From assembly GCA_018376445.1 (NCBI GenBank), contig JAHABL010000008.1, positions 62,001-126,000 on the forward strand: a stretch of 64,000 nucleotides of DNA, given 5' to 3'. The DNA comes from Mycobacteriales bacterium (GTDB lineage Bacteria > Actinomycetota > Actinomycetes > Mycobacteriales > Mycobacteriaceae). The stretch's first letter is position 1; every line of letters starts with the position of its first letter. Below are positions 8,344 to 17,365 of the stretch, one piece after another. The notes beneath the pieces are model-generated. The model searched no databases, was not told where the DNA came from, and saw only the letters and a program-made list of their open reading frames with translations. Position numbers and translations under genes: made by a program.

Positions 8344-9237
8344 ATGACGTCATCCACCTCCCACGTCAGCCTCTTGACGGCCCCAGAGATCCGCACCCTC
8401 GCCGATGAACTCGGCATCCGTCCCACCAAGACGCTGGGTCAAAACTTTGTCATCGACCCCAATACTGTGCGGCGTATCGTTTCCGCAGCCCACCTGGCAC
8501 CTGGGGACACAGTTCTCGAAATCGGTCCGGGGCTGGGATCACTCACCCTCGCCCTAGCCGAGGCGGGCGCGCAGGTGACAGCTGTCGAGATTGACCCCAC
8601 TCTCGCAGCAAAGCTGCCCACCACCTTTGCTGTGCATGCACCGGATTCCTCGCTCCGCGTCATCACGAAAGATGCGATGCATGTGACTGCGGAAGAGATT
8701 CTCGCTGTTGGGCATCCAGCTCCCACCGCACTGGTGGCGAACCTTCCTTACAATGTGGCCGTCCCCGTCCTCCTCCACATGCTGGAGATCTTGCCTTCCC
8801 TGCGAACAACCTTGGTGATGGTCCAGGCAGAAGTTGCCGACCGGCTGGCCGCTGAACCCGGTAGCCGCATCTATGGGGTGCCTAGCGTGAAGGCTGGTTT
8901 CTATGGGGACGTTGCCCGCGCGGGTGCCATTGGCCGCACCGTATTCTGGCCTGCCCCTAACGTTGACTCTGGGCTGGTGCGCATCAGTGCCTTTACCCCC
9001 GAGAACGCCCCCTGGGACCCCTATGATGAGTCCCTCCACGATGCCGTGTGGGCGGTGACCGATGCCGCTTTCGCGCAACGTCGCAAAACTCTCCGAGCTG
9101 CCCTGAAGAACTGGGCAGGCAGTGGAGAAGCGGCAGCAGCTGCATTATCGGCAGCTGGAATCGATCCGACGCTGCGGGGAGAGCGCCTCACGACGGCAGA
9201 CTATGTTCGCCTCGCACAGCACGCGGGGCTTCAGTAG
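8344..9237 (+). CDS. rsmA: 16S rRNA dimethyladenosine transferase RsmA/KsgA
   Basis: 297 residues. GQNFV near residue 34, the SAM-binding VLEIGPGLGSLTLAL at about 57-71, the catalytic NLPYN at about 136-140 and a C-terminal helical domain define the KsgA family. It dimethylates two adjacent adenines in helix 45 of 16S rRNA; loss gives kasugamycin resistance. AGGAG precedes the ATG. Twelve bases after rpfB, so probably in the same transcript. Confidence 0.96.
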   Translation: MTSSTSHVSLLTAPEIRTLADELGIRPTKTLGQNFVIDPNTVRRIVSAAHLAPGDTVLEIGPGLGSLTLALAEAGAQVTAVEIDPTLAAKLPTTFAVHAPDSSLRVITKDAMHVTAEEILAVGHPAPTALVANLPYNVAVPVLLHMLEILPSLRTTLVMVQAEVADRLAAEPGSRIYGVPSVKAGFYGDVARAGAIGRTVFWPAPNVDSGLVRISAFTPENAPWDPYDESLHDAVWAVTDAAFAQRRKTLRAALKNWAGSGEAAAAALSAAGIDPTLRGERLTTADYVRLAQHAGLQ

Positions 9238-9263
9238 AACCTCTGTTTTCACACCCCACGTAG

Positions 9264-9269
9264 TAGTCT
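9264..9269 (+). promoter_or_regulatory. Possible internal leaderless promoter for ispE
   Basis: TAGTCT ends six bases before GTG 9276, the third codon of the ispE reading frame, and directly abuts the ATG at 9270. If used it would give a protein two residues shorter. Confidence 0.4.
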
Positions 9270-10211
9270 ATGGGTGTGCTCACCGTCGTAAAGCCCCCTG
9301 TCGCCGCTTCAGCCCCCGGTAAGGTCAACCTGCACCTGGGGGTTGCGGACCTGCGTGACGACGGATATCACGAGCTCACCACGGTCTTTTGTGCACTTTC
9401 CCTGCGGGATACGGTCACCGTTTCCACTTCCGACCATTTGCAAGTGACGGTATCGGGTGAAGGCGCAGACCGTGTTCCTATCGACCGCACCAACCTGGTG
9501 TGGAAAGCTGCAGAGTTGGTCGCTGAAGCGTGCGGTGCGTACCCTGCCGTTTCCTTGCACATCGACAAGAACATTCCTGTCGCTGGCGGAATGGCAGGTG
9601 GCTCCGCTGATGGTGCCGCTGCCCTCATCGCCTGTAACGAGTACTTCCACGCGGGGTTGGAACGGCAAACCCTCCTCGACATGGCCCTGGAATTAGGCTC
9701 CGACGTACCCTTCTGCATGATGGGCGGAAGCGCTATCGGCACCGGGCGAGGTGAAAAGCTCCTGCCGATTCTGCACCGTACCACCCTTCACTGGGTATTG
9801 GCGATAGCCAAAGAGGGGCTGTCCACACCGGCGGTATTCCGAGAATATGACCGGCTGGTTGGGCGCAATCGAGCGGAGGGAATCCCTACCTCCATTGGTT
9901 CACCCGACGCTCTTCTCCAGGCATTGGCAGGGGGAGATCTCCATGCCATCGCCGACTATCTCGGGAATGACCTACAAGCTGCAGCTCTCAGTCTTTACCC
10001 CGATTTGCGGTATACGCTGCGCGCGGGGAAAGATGCGGGTGCATTGGCTGGTCTGGTCTCTGGCTCTGGCCCCACCTGCGCTTTTCTCTGCGAAGATGCC
10101 GATAGCGCGCTGGCGGTTTCCGCTGAACTCGCTGGTGCAGGGGTCTGCCGAGCTGTCCGTACTGCTTCCGGGCCTGTCCCCGGAGTTTCTCTAGAAGAAC
10201 AGGCAAACTAG
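9270..10211 (+). CDS. ispE: 4-diphosphocytidyl-2-C-methyl-D-erythritol kinase
   Basis: 313-residue GHMP kinase. APGKVNLHLGV at about 14-24 holds the substrate-binding Lys/Asn, IPVAGGMAGGSADGAAAL at about 96-113 is the ATP loop, and VSGSGPTCAFL the third motif. It phosphorylates CDP-methylerythritol in the MEP route to isoprenoids; ispH, a later step, lies at 49176. Start uncertain between ATG 9270 and GTG 9276. The ABC-F gene starts one base after its stop. Confidence 0.95.
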   Translation: MGVLTVVKPPVAASAPGKVNLHLGVADLRDDGYHELTTVFCALSLRDTVTVSTSDHLQVTVSGEGADRVPIDRTNLVWKAAELVAEACGAYPAVSLHIDKNIPVAGGMAGGSADGAAALIACNEYFHAGLERQTLLDMALELGSDVPFCMMGGSAIGTGRGEKLLPILHRTTLHWVLAIAKEGLSTPAVFREYDRLVGRNRAEGIPTSIGSPDALLQALAGGDLHAIADYLGNDLQAAALSLYPDLRYTLRAGKDAGALAGLVSGSGPTCAFLCEDADSALAVSAELAGAGVCRAVRTASGPVPGVSLEEQAN

Positions 10212-10212
10212 C

Positions 10213-12057
10213 GTGCCCACTGTCCCCCTCAACCTCATTAACTGTGAGGACGTGTCCCTCAGTTATGGCCTAAAACCGCTTCTTGACCACGTGTCACTAG
10301 GTATTAGCGAAACCGACCGCATCGGCATCGTCGGCCTGAATGGGGGAGGAAAAACGACGCTACTTGAAGTGCTCACTGGCCTCCAACAACCCGATAGCGG
10401 CCGGGTATCCCGACGCAGTGATCTACGCTTCGCCGTCGTCACCCAGCGCTCACCGCTGCCCCCCGGAGCGACAGTGGGGGAGTCCATCCTGTCAGGAATG
10501 GGCTTGGATTCCTACGAATGGGCCTCCGATGCGCGCATTCGCAGCACAATGGCCGGACTAGGTATCGGCAACCTCGGATTGAATACCTCGGTCGATAACC
10601 TGTCCGGCGGAGAAAAACGCCGGGTAGCTTTGGCCGCAGCCCTCGTCCAGGAACTCGATCTCATTATTCTTGATGAGCCAACCAACCACCTTGATGTAGA
10701 AGGTGTGCAATGGTTGGCCGATCATCTTCTCTCGCGTCACTGCGCAGTTGTGGTCGTCACCCACGACCGCTGGTTCTTGGACACCATCGCCACTCGTACC
10801 TGGGAAGTTCATGACGGACAGGTCGACATGTATGACGGTGGCTATAACGACTGGGTTTTCGCGCGGGCAGAACGGGCCCGCCAAGCCGCCGCCGCAGAAC
10901 AGCGTCGCCAAAATCTCATGCGGAAGGAGCTGGCATGGCTGCGCCGCGGCGCCCCTGCCCGCACGTCCAAACCGCGCTACCGTATCGAAGCCGCGGAAGC
11001 ACTCATCGCCGATGTTCCCGAACCTCGAAACAGCGCTGAGCTGTTGAAATTCTCCTCCAAACGCTTGGGGAAGACGGTTATCGATATCTTCGATGGTCAG
11101 CTTGTGAGCGCTGCAGGGGATGTCCTTATTGATCACCTCAACTGGATGCTGGCGCCGGGCGAACGCATTGGCCTGGTGGGAGTCAATGGTTCCGGCAAGA
11201 CGACGCTACTTCGTGCGCTTGCTGGAGACTACCCTCTCGCTGGTGGAAAACGGGTGCAGGGACCTACTGTGCACATCGGGTGGCTTAAGCAGGAGCTTGA
11301 CGATCTACCCACCGACCGCACTGTTCTGCAATCAGTCGAAGATGTGGCGGGGCGTGTCACCATCGGCAAAAACGAGCTCACTGCCTCTCAACTGCTCGAA
11401 CGCCTGGGGTTCCGCCCTGCCCGACAACGCACTCCCGTCAAGGACCTCTCCGGTGGAGAGCGTCGCCGTCTACAGCTCACTCGCATTCTCATGGATGAGC
11501 CGAACGTTTTGCTGCTCGACGAGCCCACAAACGACCTCGATATCGATTCGCTGCAACAATTGGAAGACCTGCTCGATCAATGGGCGGGGACCCTTGTCGT
11601 CGTCTCCCACGACCGCTACCTCATTGAGCGGATCTGTGACTCCACCTGGGCGCTGTTCGGAGATGGGAAATTGACGAACCTCCCCCGCGGAATTGAACAG
11701 TATCTGGAGACGCGAGCTACCCTCGCGAAGGACGCTACCCATCAGCAGGCGGCACAACTTGGCGCGGAGGCTGCGGATGCCAGTACCTCACAGATCGCAC
11801 AGCTCACTGCTGGCGGTTTGGTGCGCGGTTCAGCGGAGGAACGAGCTGTCAAAAAGGAACTCGGTCGCTTAGAGCGCACACTGCAAAAATTGCGCAATAA
11901 CGAGAAGGCGTTGCACGATAAGTTGGCGGCAGCAGCAAGTGCTACGCCTGTGGATACCCAACACCTATCTGAGCTTGATCGCACCCTCAAAGCCGTTCTC
12001 GATGAGATTAGCGAAGTGGAGATGGAGTGGCTGGAGAAAGCGGAAACTCTCGAATGA
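10213..12057 (+). CDS. ABC-F family ATPase
   Basis: 614 residues with two ABC domains and no membrane segments. Walker A motifs GLNGGGKTT (about 40-48) and GVNGSGKTT (about 322-330), signatures LSGGEKRR and LSGGERRR, and Walker B LDEPTNHLD and LDEPTNDLD. The C-terminal region from about 535 is a charged coiled coil as in Uup. ABC-F proteins act on ribosomes (EttA), in antibiotic protection, or, for Uup, on branched DNA; the C-terminal coil favours the Uup group. GTG start one base after ispE stop; the MFS gene overlaps its end. Confidence 0.9.
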   Translation: MPTVPLNLINCEDVSLSYGLKPLLDHVSLGISETDRIGIVGLNGGGKTTLLEVLTGLQQPDSGRVSRRSDLRFAVVTQRSPLPPGATVGESILSGMGLDSYEWASDARIRSTMAGLGIGNLGLNTSVDNLSGGEKRRVALAAALVQELDLIILDEPTNHLDVEGVQWLADHLLSRHCAVVVVTHDRWFLDTIATRTWEVHDGQVDMYDGGYNDWVFARAERARQAAAAEQRRQNLMRKELAWLRRGAPARTSKPRYRIEAAEALIADVPEPRNSAELLKFSSKRLGKTVIDIFDGQLVSAAGDVLIDHLNWMLAPGERIGLVGVNGSGKTTLLRALAGDYPLAGGKRVQGPTVHIGWLKQELDDLPTDRTVLQSVEDVAGRVTIGKNELTASQLLERLGFRPARQRTPVKDLSGGERRRLQLTRILMDEPNVLLLDEPTNDLDIDSLQQLEDLLDQWAGTLVVVSHDRYLIERICDSTWALFGDGKLTNLPRGIEQYLETRATLAKDATHQQAAQLGAEAADASTSQIAQLTAGGLVRGSAEERAVKKELGRLERTLQKLRNNEKALHDKLAAAASATPVDTQHLSELDRTLKAVLDEISEVEMEWLEKAETLE

Positions 12058-13520
12058 CAGAACCGACCAGGGCAGAAGCGACGAACTCTCATCGCACAGG
12101 TCCGGGGGAGAAGTCTGTCGGTCTGTTCACCGGACATTTCAAATGGCTCGTCCCCGGACTCGTCCTGTACATGGTGGCAGCCGGGTTTGAAGTAGTCGCT
12201 GTCGTGGTCGTGATGCCGACCGTGGCCCACGAGTTGAACGCTATGAGCTCCTACTCTTCCGCAATTGCCATTACCGTCGCCTGCTCTATTGTGGGAATTT
12301 TGCTGGCGGGACCGTGGTCAGACCAGAAAGGACCCCGCGGCCCCATCATTGTGGGAGCACTCTCCATGATGACGGGCCTCCTCACCGCAGGTTTCGCCCA
12401 CACGATGGCATTGTTCCTGCTGGGACGGGCCATTCAGGGGCTCGGCGTGGGACTCGTCAATGTGAGTGCCTATGTGATTATCGGCTGGGAACTGCCCCAG
12501 CATCTCCACGCTCGTATGTTCTCCTTGAACGCGGTGGCGTGGATTCTGCCAGCCTTGTTAGGTCCGGCAGTAGCTGGTCTGCTTGTCGACTCGGTGGGTT
12601 GGCGTTGGGCGTTCTGGGGAGTCGCCCCTATTTTCCTCATCGCCACTATCATCACGCTGATCGGGATGCGTTCCCATGGGGGAGCTGCAGAGCAGAACCT
12701 CACCGCCAGCGAATGGCGAGGAAGAGCCATCCGCGCCCTCATCATCGCCGTCTGTATCGGAGCTCTACAACCGGCCGGGGAACTTGTCCAGGAGGGCAAA
12801 CTGGCCCTGGTCGTCATCAGTGTCATCGCGATCATGGTGGTGCTTGTAGTGGCGGCTCGCCGACTGGTGCCACCGCACACCCTCACGCTCGGAGAAGGAC
12901 TTCCCGCAGTGGTAGCCTCTCGCCTTTTCTTAGCCGGCAGTTACTTCGCGATGGAATCCTACATTCCGCTGATGGGTCAATCGTTCCGCGGGCTGAGCCC
13001 CACCCAATCTGGTCTCCTCGTTGCGTCGGGATCCGTCACCTGGGGTATTGCTTCCTTCCTGCAGGCGAGACTCCCCGACAATCTCAACCGCACCAGGGTG
13101 CTGACGTTTGGGATGGCGTGCGGCACAGTAGGTATCCTCGCCACCCTGACACTCGCCTCGGCCAGTATTCCCCTCGCCATTGCAGTTATCGGCTGGGGTA
13201 TCGCAGGTTTTGGTATTGGCATTGCTTACCCGTTGGCCGGGGTGATGGTGCTGGCGCTGTCCCAACCTGGGAAGATCGGGAACAATTCGTCCTCCCTCTC
13301 TATGGCGGAACAGCTCGGCACATCCACCTCATTGGCTTTGGGAGGCGTTCTCTTCGGAGCTCTAGTGGGCGGCAGTATGCTGCATGCCATCTTGGCCTTC
13401 ACAGCGGTTCCCTTTCTCTACAGTGTGTTCGGTATCGTTGCAGCAGCCCGCACAAATGTGGGTGAGTTGACCACGCCAGCATCGGAGACCAGCGCGGTTT
13501 CCAGCAACTCCACGGAGTAA
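12054..13520 (+). CDS. MFS transporter, drug/solute efflux type
   Basis: 488 residues with roughly 12 to 14 hydrophobic segments. The loop WSDQKGPRGPIIVG after the second segment resembles the MFS motif A (GxxxDxxGRR) and the fifth segment carries a glycine-rich antiporter-like stretch. Substrate unknown; an exporter is likely from the family. The ATG overlaps the ABC-F stop (ATGA), which supports this start over an in-frame ATG at 12027. Translational coupling to the ABC-F gene is probable. Confidence 0.85.
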   Translation: MTEPTRAEATNSHRTGPGEKSVGLFTGHFKWLVPGLVLYMVAAGFEVVAVVVVMPTVAHELNAMSSYSSAIAITVACSIVGILLAGPWSDQKGPRGPIIVGALSMMTGLLTAGFAHTMALFLLGRAIQGLGVGLVNVSAYVIIGWELPQHLHARMFSLNAVAWILPALLGPAVAGLLVDSVGWRWAFWGVAPIFLIATIITLIGMRSHGGAAEQNLTASEWRGRAIRALIIAVCIGALQPAGELVQEGKLALVVISVIAIMVVLVVAARRLVPPHTLTLGEGLPAVVASRLFLAGSYFAMESYIPLMGQSFRGLSPTQSGLLVASGSVTWGIASFLQARLPDNLNRTRVLTFGMACGTVGILATLTLASASIPLAIAVIGWGIAGFGIGIAYPLAGVMVLALSQPGKIGNNSSSLSMAEQLGTSTSLALGGVLFGALVGGSMLHAILAFTAVPFLYSVFGIVAAARTNVGELTTPASETSAVSSNSTE

Positions 13521-13581
13521 ACTGCTAACGAGAACTTGTGCGCCAGCTCTCGGCGCATCGATAACGGTGTAAAGGACGAGG

Positions 13582-14700
13582 ATGACCGCAGCCCAGGAGG
13601 GACATTCCACGGAACAGTCAGTTGATCAACCTGACCCCCGGCTGATCGCCACGCTCACGGGTCGCTGCTTGCACCTTCAGCTCAACAACACCGCCACTCT
13701 CAATGCTTTTGACGAGTCTCTCTCCCGTGCCATGCGCTACCATCTGCGCCTGGCTGCCACCGATGAGACCGTCGACTATGTGCTCGTCACCTCACTGAGT
13801 GAAAAATCGTTCTGTTCCGGGGGCAATGTTCGTCAGATGGCCCAGTTTTATGCAGACGGAGAAACTGCCCGTGCAGAAGAATTCTTTGCCGTCGAATACG
13901 ATCTCTGCGCGCTCATCTCCGAATTTCCCAAACCCTACATCACCTTAGTGAATGGGTACTGTATTGGGGGAGGCCTGGGTATTAGCGCCAATGGCCGCTA
14001 TATGGTCGTCAGTGAAAAAGCCCTCATGTCCATGCCAGAAGCGGGCCTCGGGTTTTGCACGGATGCCGGCATGAGCTGGGTGCTTCCACATCTGTGGGGC
14101 GATGGCGGCCAAGCCGACAAAGCACTCGGGATGTACCTCGCCCTCACCGGACGCTGGCTGAGTGCCGCAGACGCACTCTGGTGTGGCCTGGCCGGCTACT
14201 ACCTGCCCTCCAGCGAGTTCCCCGCTCTCGCCGAAGGACTCCTCACCCTCTCCTATGAACCCGGCTGTGCCCGCACCGCCATCACCACGTACCTCTCTGA
14301 ACACACCCAACTCCCAGCTGAAGAATCCAGCCTGGCAGAGATTATTCTGCAGGTTGATGAAGTATTCTCGGCGCCCTCAGTGTCGGAGATGATGACCCGT
14401 CTGCAGCTAGGGCTGGACACTCGCCGCTACGGAATGTGGGCAAGAGAAGCTCTCTCCGCGTTGCGTGCCTGCAGCCCCACCGCTCTGCAAGGCACCTTCC
14501 TGGCCATCGAATGGGGCAACAACTGCCCTGATGTCCGCACTGCAGTTCAGCACGAACACCGTCTGGGGGCACAGTATCTGTGCCATCGTCCCGATTTTCA
14601 GAATGGTGTGCGCGCCAAGCTTATTGACAAGAAACCCTATAAAAACTGGGATCCCCCCACTTTGGACGAAGTGGACATGGGGACCCTCCGCACCCGCTAG
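13582..14700 (+). CDS. Enoyl-CoA hydratase/isomerase family protein (3-hydroxyisobutyryl-CoA hydrolase-like)
   Basis: 372 residues, the length of 3-hydroxyisobutyryl-CoA hydrolases rather than the 260 of simple crotonases. KSFCSGGNVRQM and NGYCIGGGLGISANGRYMVVSEKALMSMPE (residues about 72-155) form the CoA oxyanion hole and the catalytic Glu region. Such enzymes act in valine breakdown; the true substrate is unproven. GAGGATG precedes the start. The next gene, ddh, begins nine bases after the stop. Confidence 0.85.
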   Translation: MTAAQEGHSTEQSVDQPDPRLIATLTGRCLHLQLNNTATLNAFDESLSRAMRYHLRLAATDETVDYVLVTSLSEKSFCSGGNVRQMAQFYADGETARAEEFFAVEYDLCALISEFPKPYITLVNGYCIGGGLGISANGRYMVVSEKALMSMPEAGLGFCTDAGMSWVLPHLWGDGGQADKALGMYLALTGRWLSAADALWCGLAGYYLPSSEFPALAEGLLTLSYEPGCARTAITTYLSEHTQLPAEESSLAEIILQVDEVFSAPSVSEMMTRLQLGLDTRRYGMWAREALSALRACSPTALQGTFLAIEWGNNCPDVRTAVQHEHRLGAQYLCHRPDFQNGVRAKLIDKKPYKNWDPPTLDEVDMGTLRTR

Positions 14701-14709
14701 GAGAACACA

Positions 14710-15693
14710 GTGACCGCCAACACCATCCGCGTCGCCATCAACGGCTACGGCAACCTCGGCCGTGGCGTGGAAAAGTCCATCCTCGCCGCCCCGGACATGG
14801 AACTCGTGGCCATCTTCACTCGTCGCGATCCCGCCAGCCTAGACACTCTCTCCGGGAAAGCTGTCTCGATCGACGATATGGCAGACTATCAGGGCAAAGT
14901 TGATGTCTGCGTGAACTGTGGCGGTTCCGCCACTGACCTCATCGACCAGGGCCCGGCCGTTACTCAATACTTCAACACTGTGGACTCCTTTGACACCCAC
15001 GCCAGGATCCCCGAGCACTACGCAACTATGGATAGCGTCGCTAAGGACAACGACCATATTGCCGTCATCTCCTCCGGCTGGGATCCAGGTCTCTTCTCTA
15101 TCAACCGCGTTATCGCCGAAGCTGTTCTTCCCGAAGGCAGTACCTACACCTTCTGGGGCCGCGGGGTTTCTCAGGGACACTCCGACGCCATCCGGCGCAT
15201 TCCCGGAGTGAAAGACGCGAAGCAGTACACTGTGCCGGTCCAGGACGTAGTGGACCGCATCCAGGCTGGTGAACGCCCCGAACTCACCACCCGCGACAAG
15301 CATCTCCGCGAATGCTACGTCGTAGCAGAAGAAGGAGCCGACAAGGCGGCGATTGAAGAAGCCATCGTCACCATGGAAAACTACTTCGCCGACTACGACA
15401 CCACCGTCACCTTTATTAGCGAAGAAGAACTCCTCCGTGACCACTCCGCTATGCCACATGGTGGTCAGGTGATTCGCGCCGGCGAAACCAGCCCCAACAC
15501 CACTCAGGTGTACGGATTCACGCTGACGCTCGACTCTAACCCCGAGTTCACCGGATCCATGCTGGTCGCCACCGCCCGTGCTGCAGCCCGTTTGGCTGCC
15601 GCCGGTGAACGTGGCTGCCGCACCGTTCTCGATATCGCCCCGGCACTTTACGTGCCGATTGACGCTGACGAACTGCGTGCCCACTTCCTCTAA
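14710..15693 (+). CDS. ddh: meso-Diaminopimelate D-dehydrogenase
   Basis: 327 residues. Rossmann motif INGYGNLGRGVEKSI at about 9-23 binds NADP(H); FTRRDP follows, and SSGWDPGLFS plus FWGRGVSQGHSDAIR are signatures of this family. It makes meso-diaminopimelate in one step from tetrahydrodipicolinate and ammonia for peptidoglycan and lysine. Corynebacterium has this shortcut while most mycobacteria do not, which helps place the organism. GTG start preceded by AGGAG. Confidence 0.93.
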   Translation: MTANTIRVAINGYGNLGRGVEKSILAAPDMELVAIFTRRDPASLDTLSGKAVSIDDMADYQGKVDVCVNCGGSATDLIDQGPAVTQYFNTVDSFDTHARIPEHYATMDSVAKDNDHIAVISSGWDPGLFSINRVIAEAVLPEGSTYTFWGRGVSQGHSDAIRRIPGVKDAKQYTVPVQDVVDRIQAGERPELTTRDKHLRECYVVAEEGADKAAIEEAIVTMENYFADYDTTVTFISEEELLRDHSAMPHGGQVIRAGETSPNTTQVYGFTLTLDSNPEFTGSMLVATARAAARLAAAGERGCRTVLDIAPALYVPIDADELRAHFL

Positions 15694-15713
15694 ACCAACC
15701 CCTAAGTTTTTCT

Positions 15714-17291
15714 ATGTCCGCTGATTCCCCCTCCCACACATCGCCGTCTGCACATCACTCCGCTCCCACACCGGTGACGGCAGCAGGCTCCCTTGCCACA
15801 ACCGGCGTCGATCCTAACAATGTGGCTGTGTCCCGTACAGCCGGTCGGTGGCGTCCCCGCACCTTCTTTGGCCACCCACTAGGTTTGGCCAATCTCTTCG
15901 GGGTGGAGATGTGGGAGCGGTTCAGCTTCTACGGCATGCAGGCGGTCCTCACCTTCTATATCTACTATTCGGTGACTGCCGGCGGCCTGGGTTACTCCAA
16001 GGAGATCGCCTACTCCATTGTGGGTGCCTATGGTGGCATGGTGTACCTGGCGTCCATCATCGGCTCGTGGATTTCGGACCGGTGGTTCGGGCCCGCACGT
16101 AGCTTGATTGGCGCTGGGTTCATCATCATGCTGGGGCACCTCGCCCTGGCGGTCCTCCCTGGTCTGGCGGGTCTCGTCGTCGGACTAGTGTTTATTGCCT
16201 TCGGCGCGGGAACCTTGAAGGCATCCTCGTTGACGGTGCTGGGTGATCTCTACGACGAGAATGATGTTCGGCAAGATGCCGGTTTCTCCGTCTACTACAT
16301 GGGTATTAACATCGGCGCCTTCATTGGCCCCATTTTGACGGGCATCGTACAGCGCGCGGGTGGCTTCCACTGGGCGTTCGCGCTGGCTGCCATCGGCATG
16401 TTTATTGGTCTCATGCAGTATCTCATTCTCGCCAAAAGCACTATTGGCACAGCCGGGCGTGTGGTTCCCAACCCCCTGCCTCGTCAGCGGAAGTGGATGT
16501 CTCTCGGCGGTGCGGCTGCAATTGTCCTGGTGGTGTGGGGAGTTTTCGCGATTGGTTGGGTGAACCTGGATAACCTTTCCACCGTGGTGGTAATCCTCAC
16601 CGCCATCTGTGCAGTGGGGCTCTTCGCCGTCATGCTGACCAGTAAAAAGGTCACCCCGGTGGAGCGTTCCCGAGTGATCGCCTTCATTCCTCTGTTTTTG
16701 GCGTCTGCTCTCTTTTGGTCCCTCTACCAACAGCAGTTCACCATTCTGCCGGCCTTCGCAGATCGGCGGCTGGATCTCACTGTAATGGGCCACGAAATGC
16801 CGCCGAGTGTGGTGCAGTCCATCAACCCCATTTTCATCATTGTGCTTGCGCCAGTGTTTGCTGCCCTGTGGCAGCACATGGGGGAGCGGCAGCCGCATAG
16901 TTCCACCAAGTTCGCACTAGGTGTGTTTTTCTGCGGTCTTTCCTTCCTCGTGTTCGTCCCCTTCGCCCGTATGGAGGAAGCACCCCTCGTTTCTGTGGTG
17001 GTCTTGCTGCTGGTGGCGACGGTAGGCGAACTTTTCCTCTCACCTATCGGTAACTCCTTGGCGACACGCCTAGCTCCACAAGCTTTCCACACCCAGATGG
17101 TGGCACTCTTCCTACTGTCAGTCGCTATTGGCTCGGCAGCGGCCGGCTCGTTGGCGCAGCTGGCGGATGTGGATGATCCGGGCTCTACCGGCCCTTACTT
17201 CCTCATCCTGGGAATCGTCACCATACTCTTGAGCGTGGTGTTTTTCCTGTTGCGTCGGTGGATCGACAAGAAGATGGTGGGAATACACTAA
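15714..17291 (+). CDS. POT/PTR2 family proton-dependent oligopeptide transporter
   Basis: 525 residues, about 14 hydrophobic segments. The family signature is visible: GVEMWERFSFYGMQAVLTFYI near residues 63-83 contains the ExxERFxYY-type proton-coupling motif, and FIAFGAGTLKAS plus the FSVYYMGINIGAF block follow. It imports di- and tripeptides with protons. It follows ddh after 20 bases; a weak -10-like TAAGTT lies five bases before the ATG. A strong hairpin follows the stop. Confidence 0.9.
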   Translation: MSADSPSHTSPSAHHSAPTPVTAAGSLATTGVDPNNVAVSRTAGRWRPRTFFGHPLGLANLFGVEMWERFSFYGMQAVLTFYIYYSVTAGGLGYSKEIAYSIVGAYGGMVYLASIIGSWISDRWFGPARSLIGAGFIIMLGHLALAVLPGLAGLVVGLVFIAFGAGTLKASSLTVLGDLYDENDVRQDAGFSVYYMGINIGAFIGPILTGIVQRAGGFHWAFALAAIGMFIGLMQYLILAKSTIGTAGRVVPNPLPRQRKWMSLGGAAAIVLVVWGVFAIGWVNLDNLSTVVVILTAICAVGLFAVMLTSKKVTPVERSRVIAFIPLFLASALFWSLYQQQFTILPAFADRRLDLTVMGHEMPPSVVQSINPIFIIVLAPVFAALWQHMGERQPHSSTKFALGVFFCGLSFLVFVPFARMEEAPLVSVVVLLLVATVGELFLSPIGNSLATRLAPQAFHTQMVALFLLSVAIGSAAAGSLAQLADVDDPGSTGPYFLILGIVTILLSVVFFLLRRWIDKKMVGIH

Positions 17292-17312
17292 CTCTGTGTG
17301 AATGACGCTTCT

Positions 17313-17355
17313 ACGCCAACCGCCGCTTCCCTCAGTGGGATGCGGCGGTTGGCGT
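17313..17355. terminator. Bidirectional terminator, POT transporter / prfC
   Basis: Perfect 14-bp stem (17313-17326 with 17342-17355) and a 15-base loop between convergent genes. Confidence 0.85.
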
Positions 17356-17365
17356 TGGGTAGGGA

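Noticed and set aside
12314..13465. 383-codon plus-strand open frame inside the MFS gene
   Set aside because: Arg/His/Pro-rich shadow of the transporter in another frame; no hydrophobic pattern or motif.
14839..15684. 281-codon minus-strand open frame
   Set aside because: Antisense of ddh; Gly/Val-rich shadow without a start signal.
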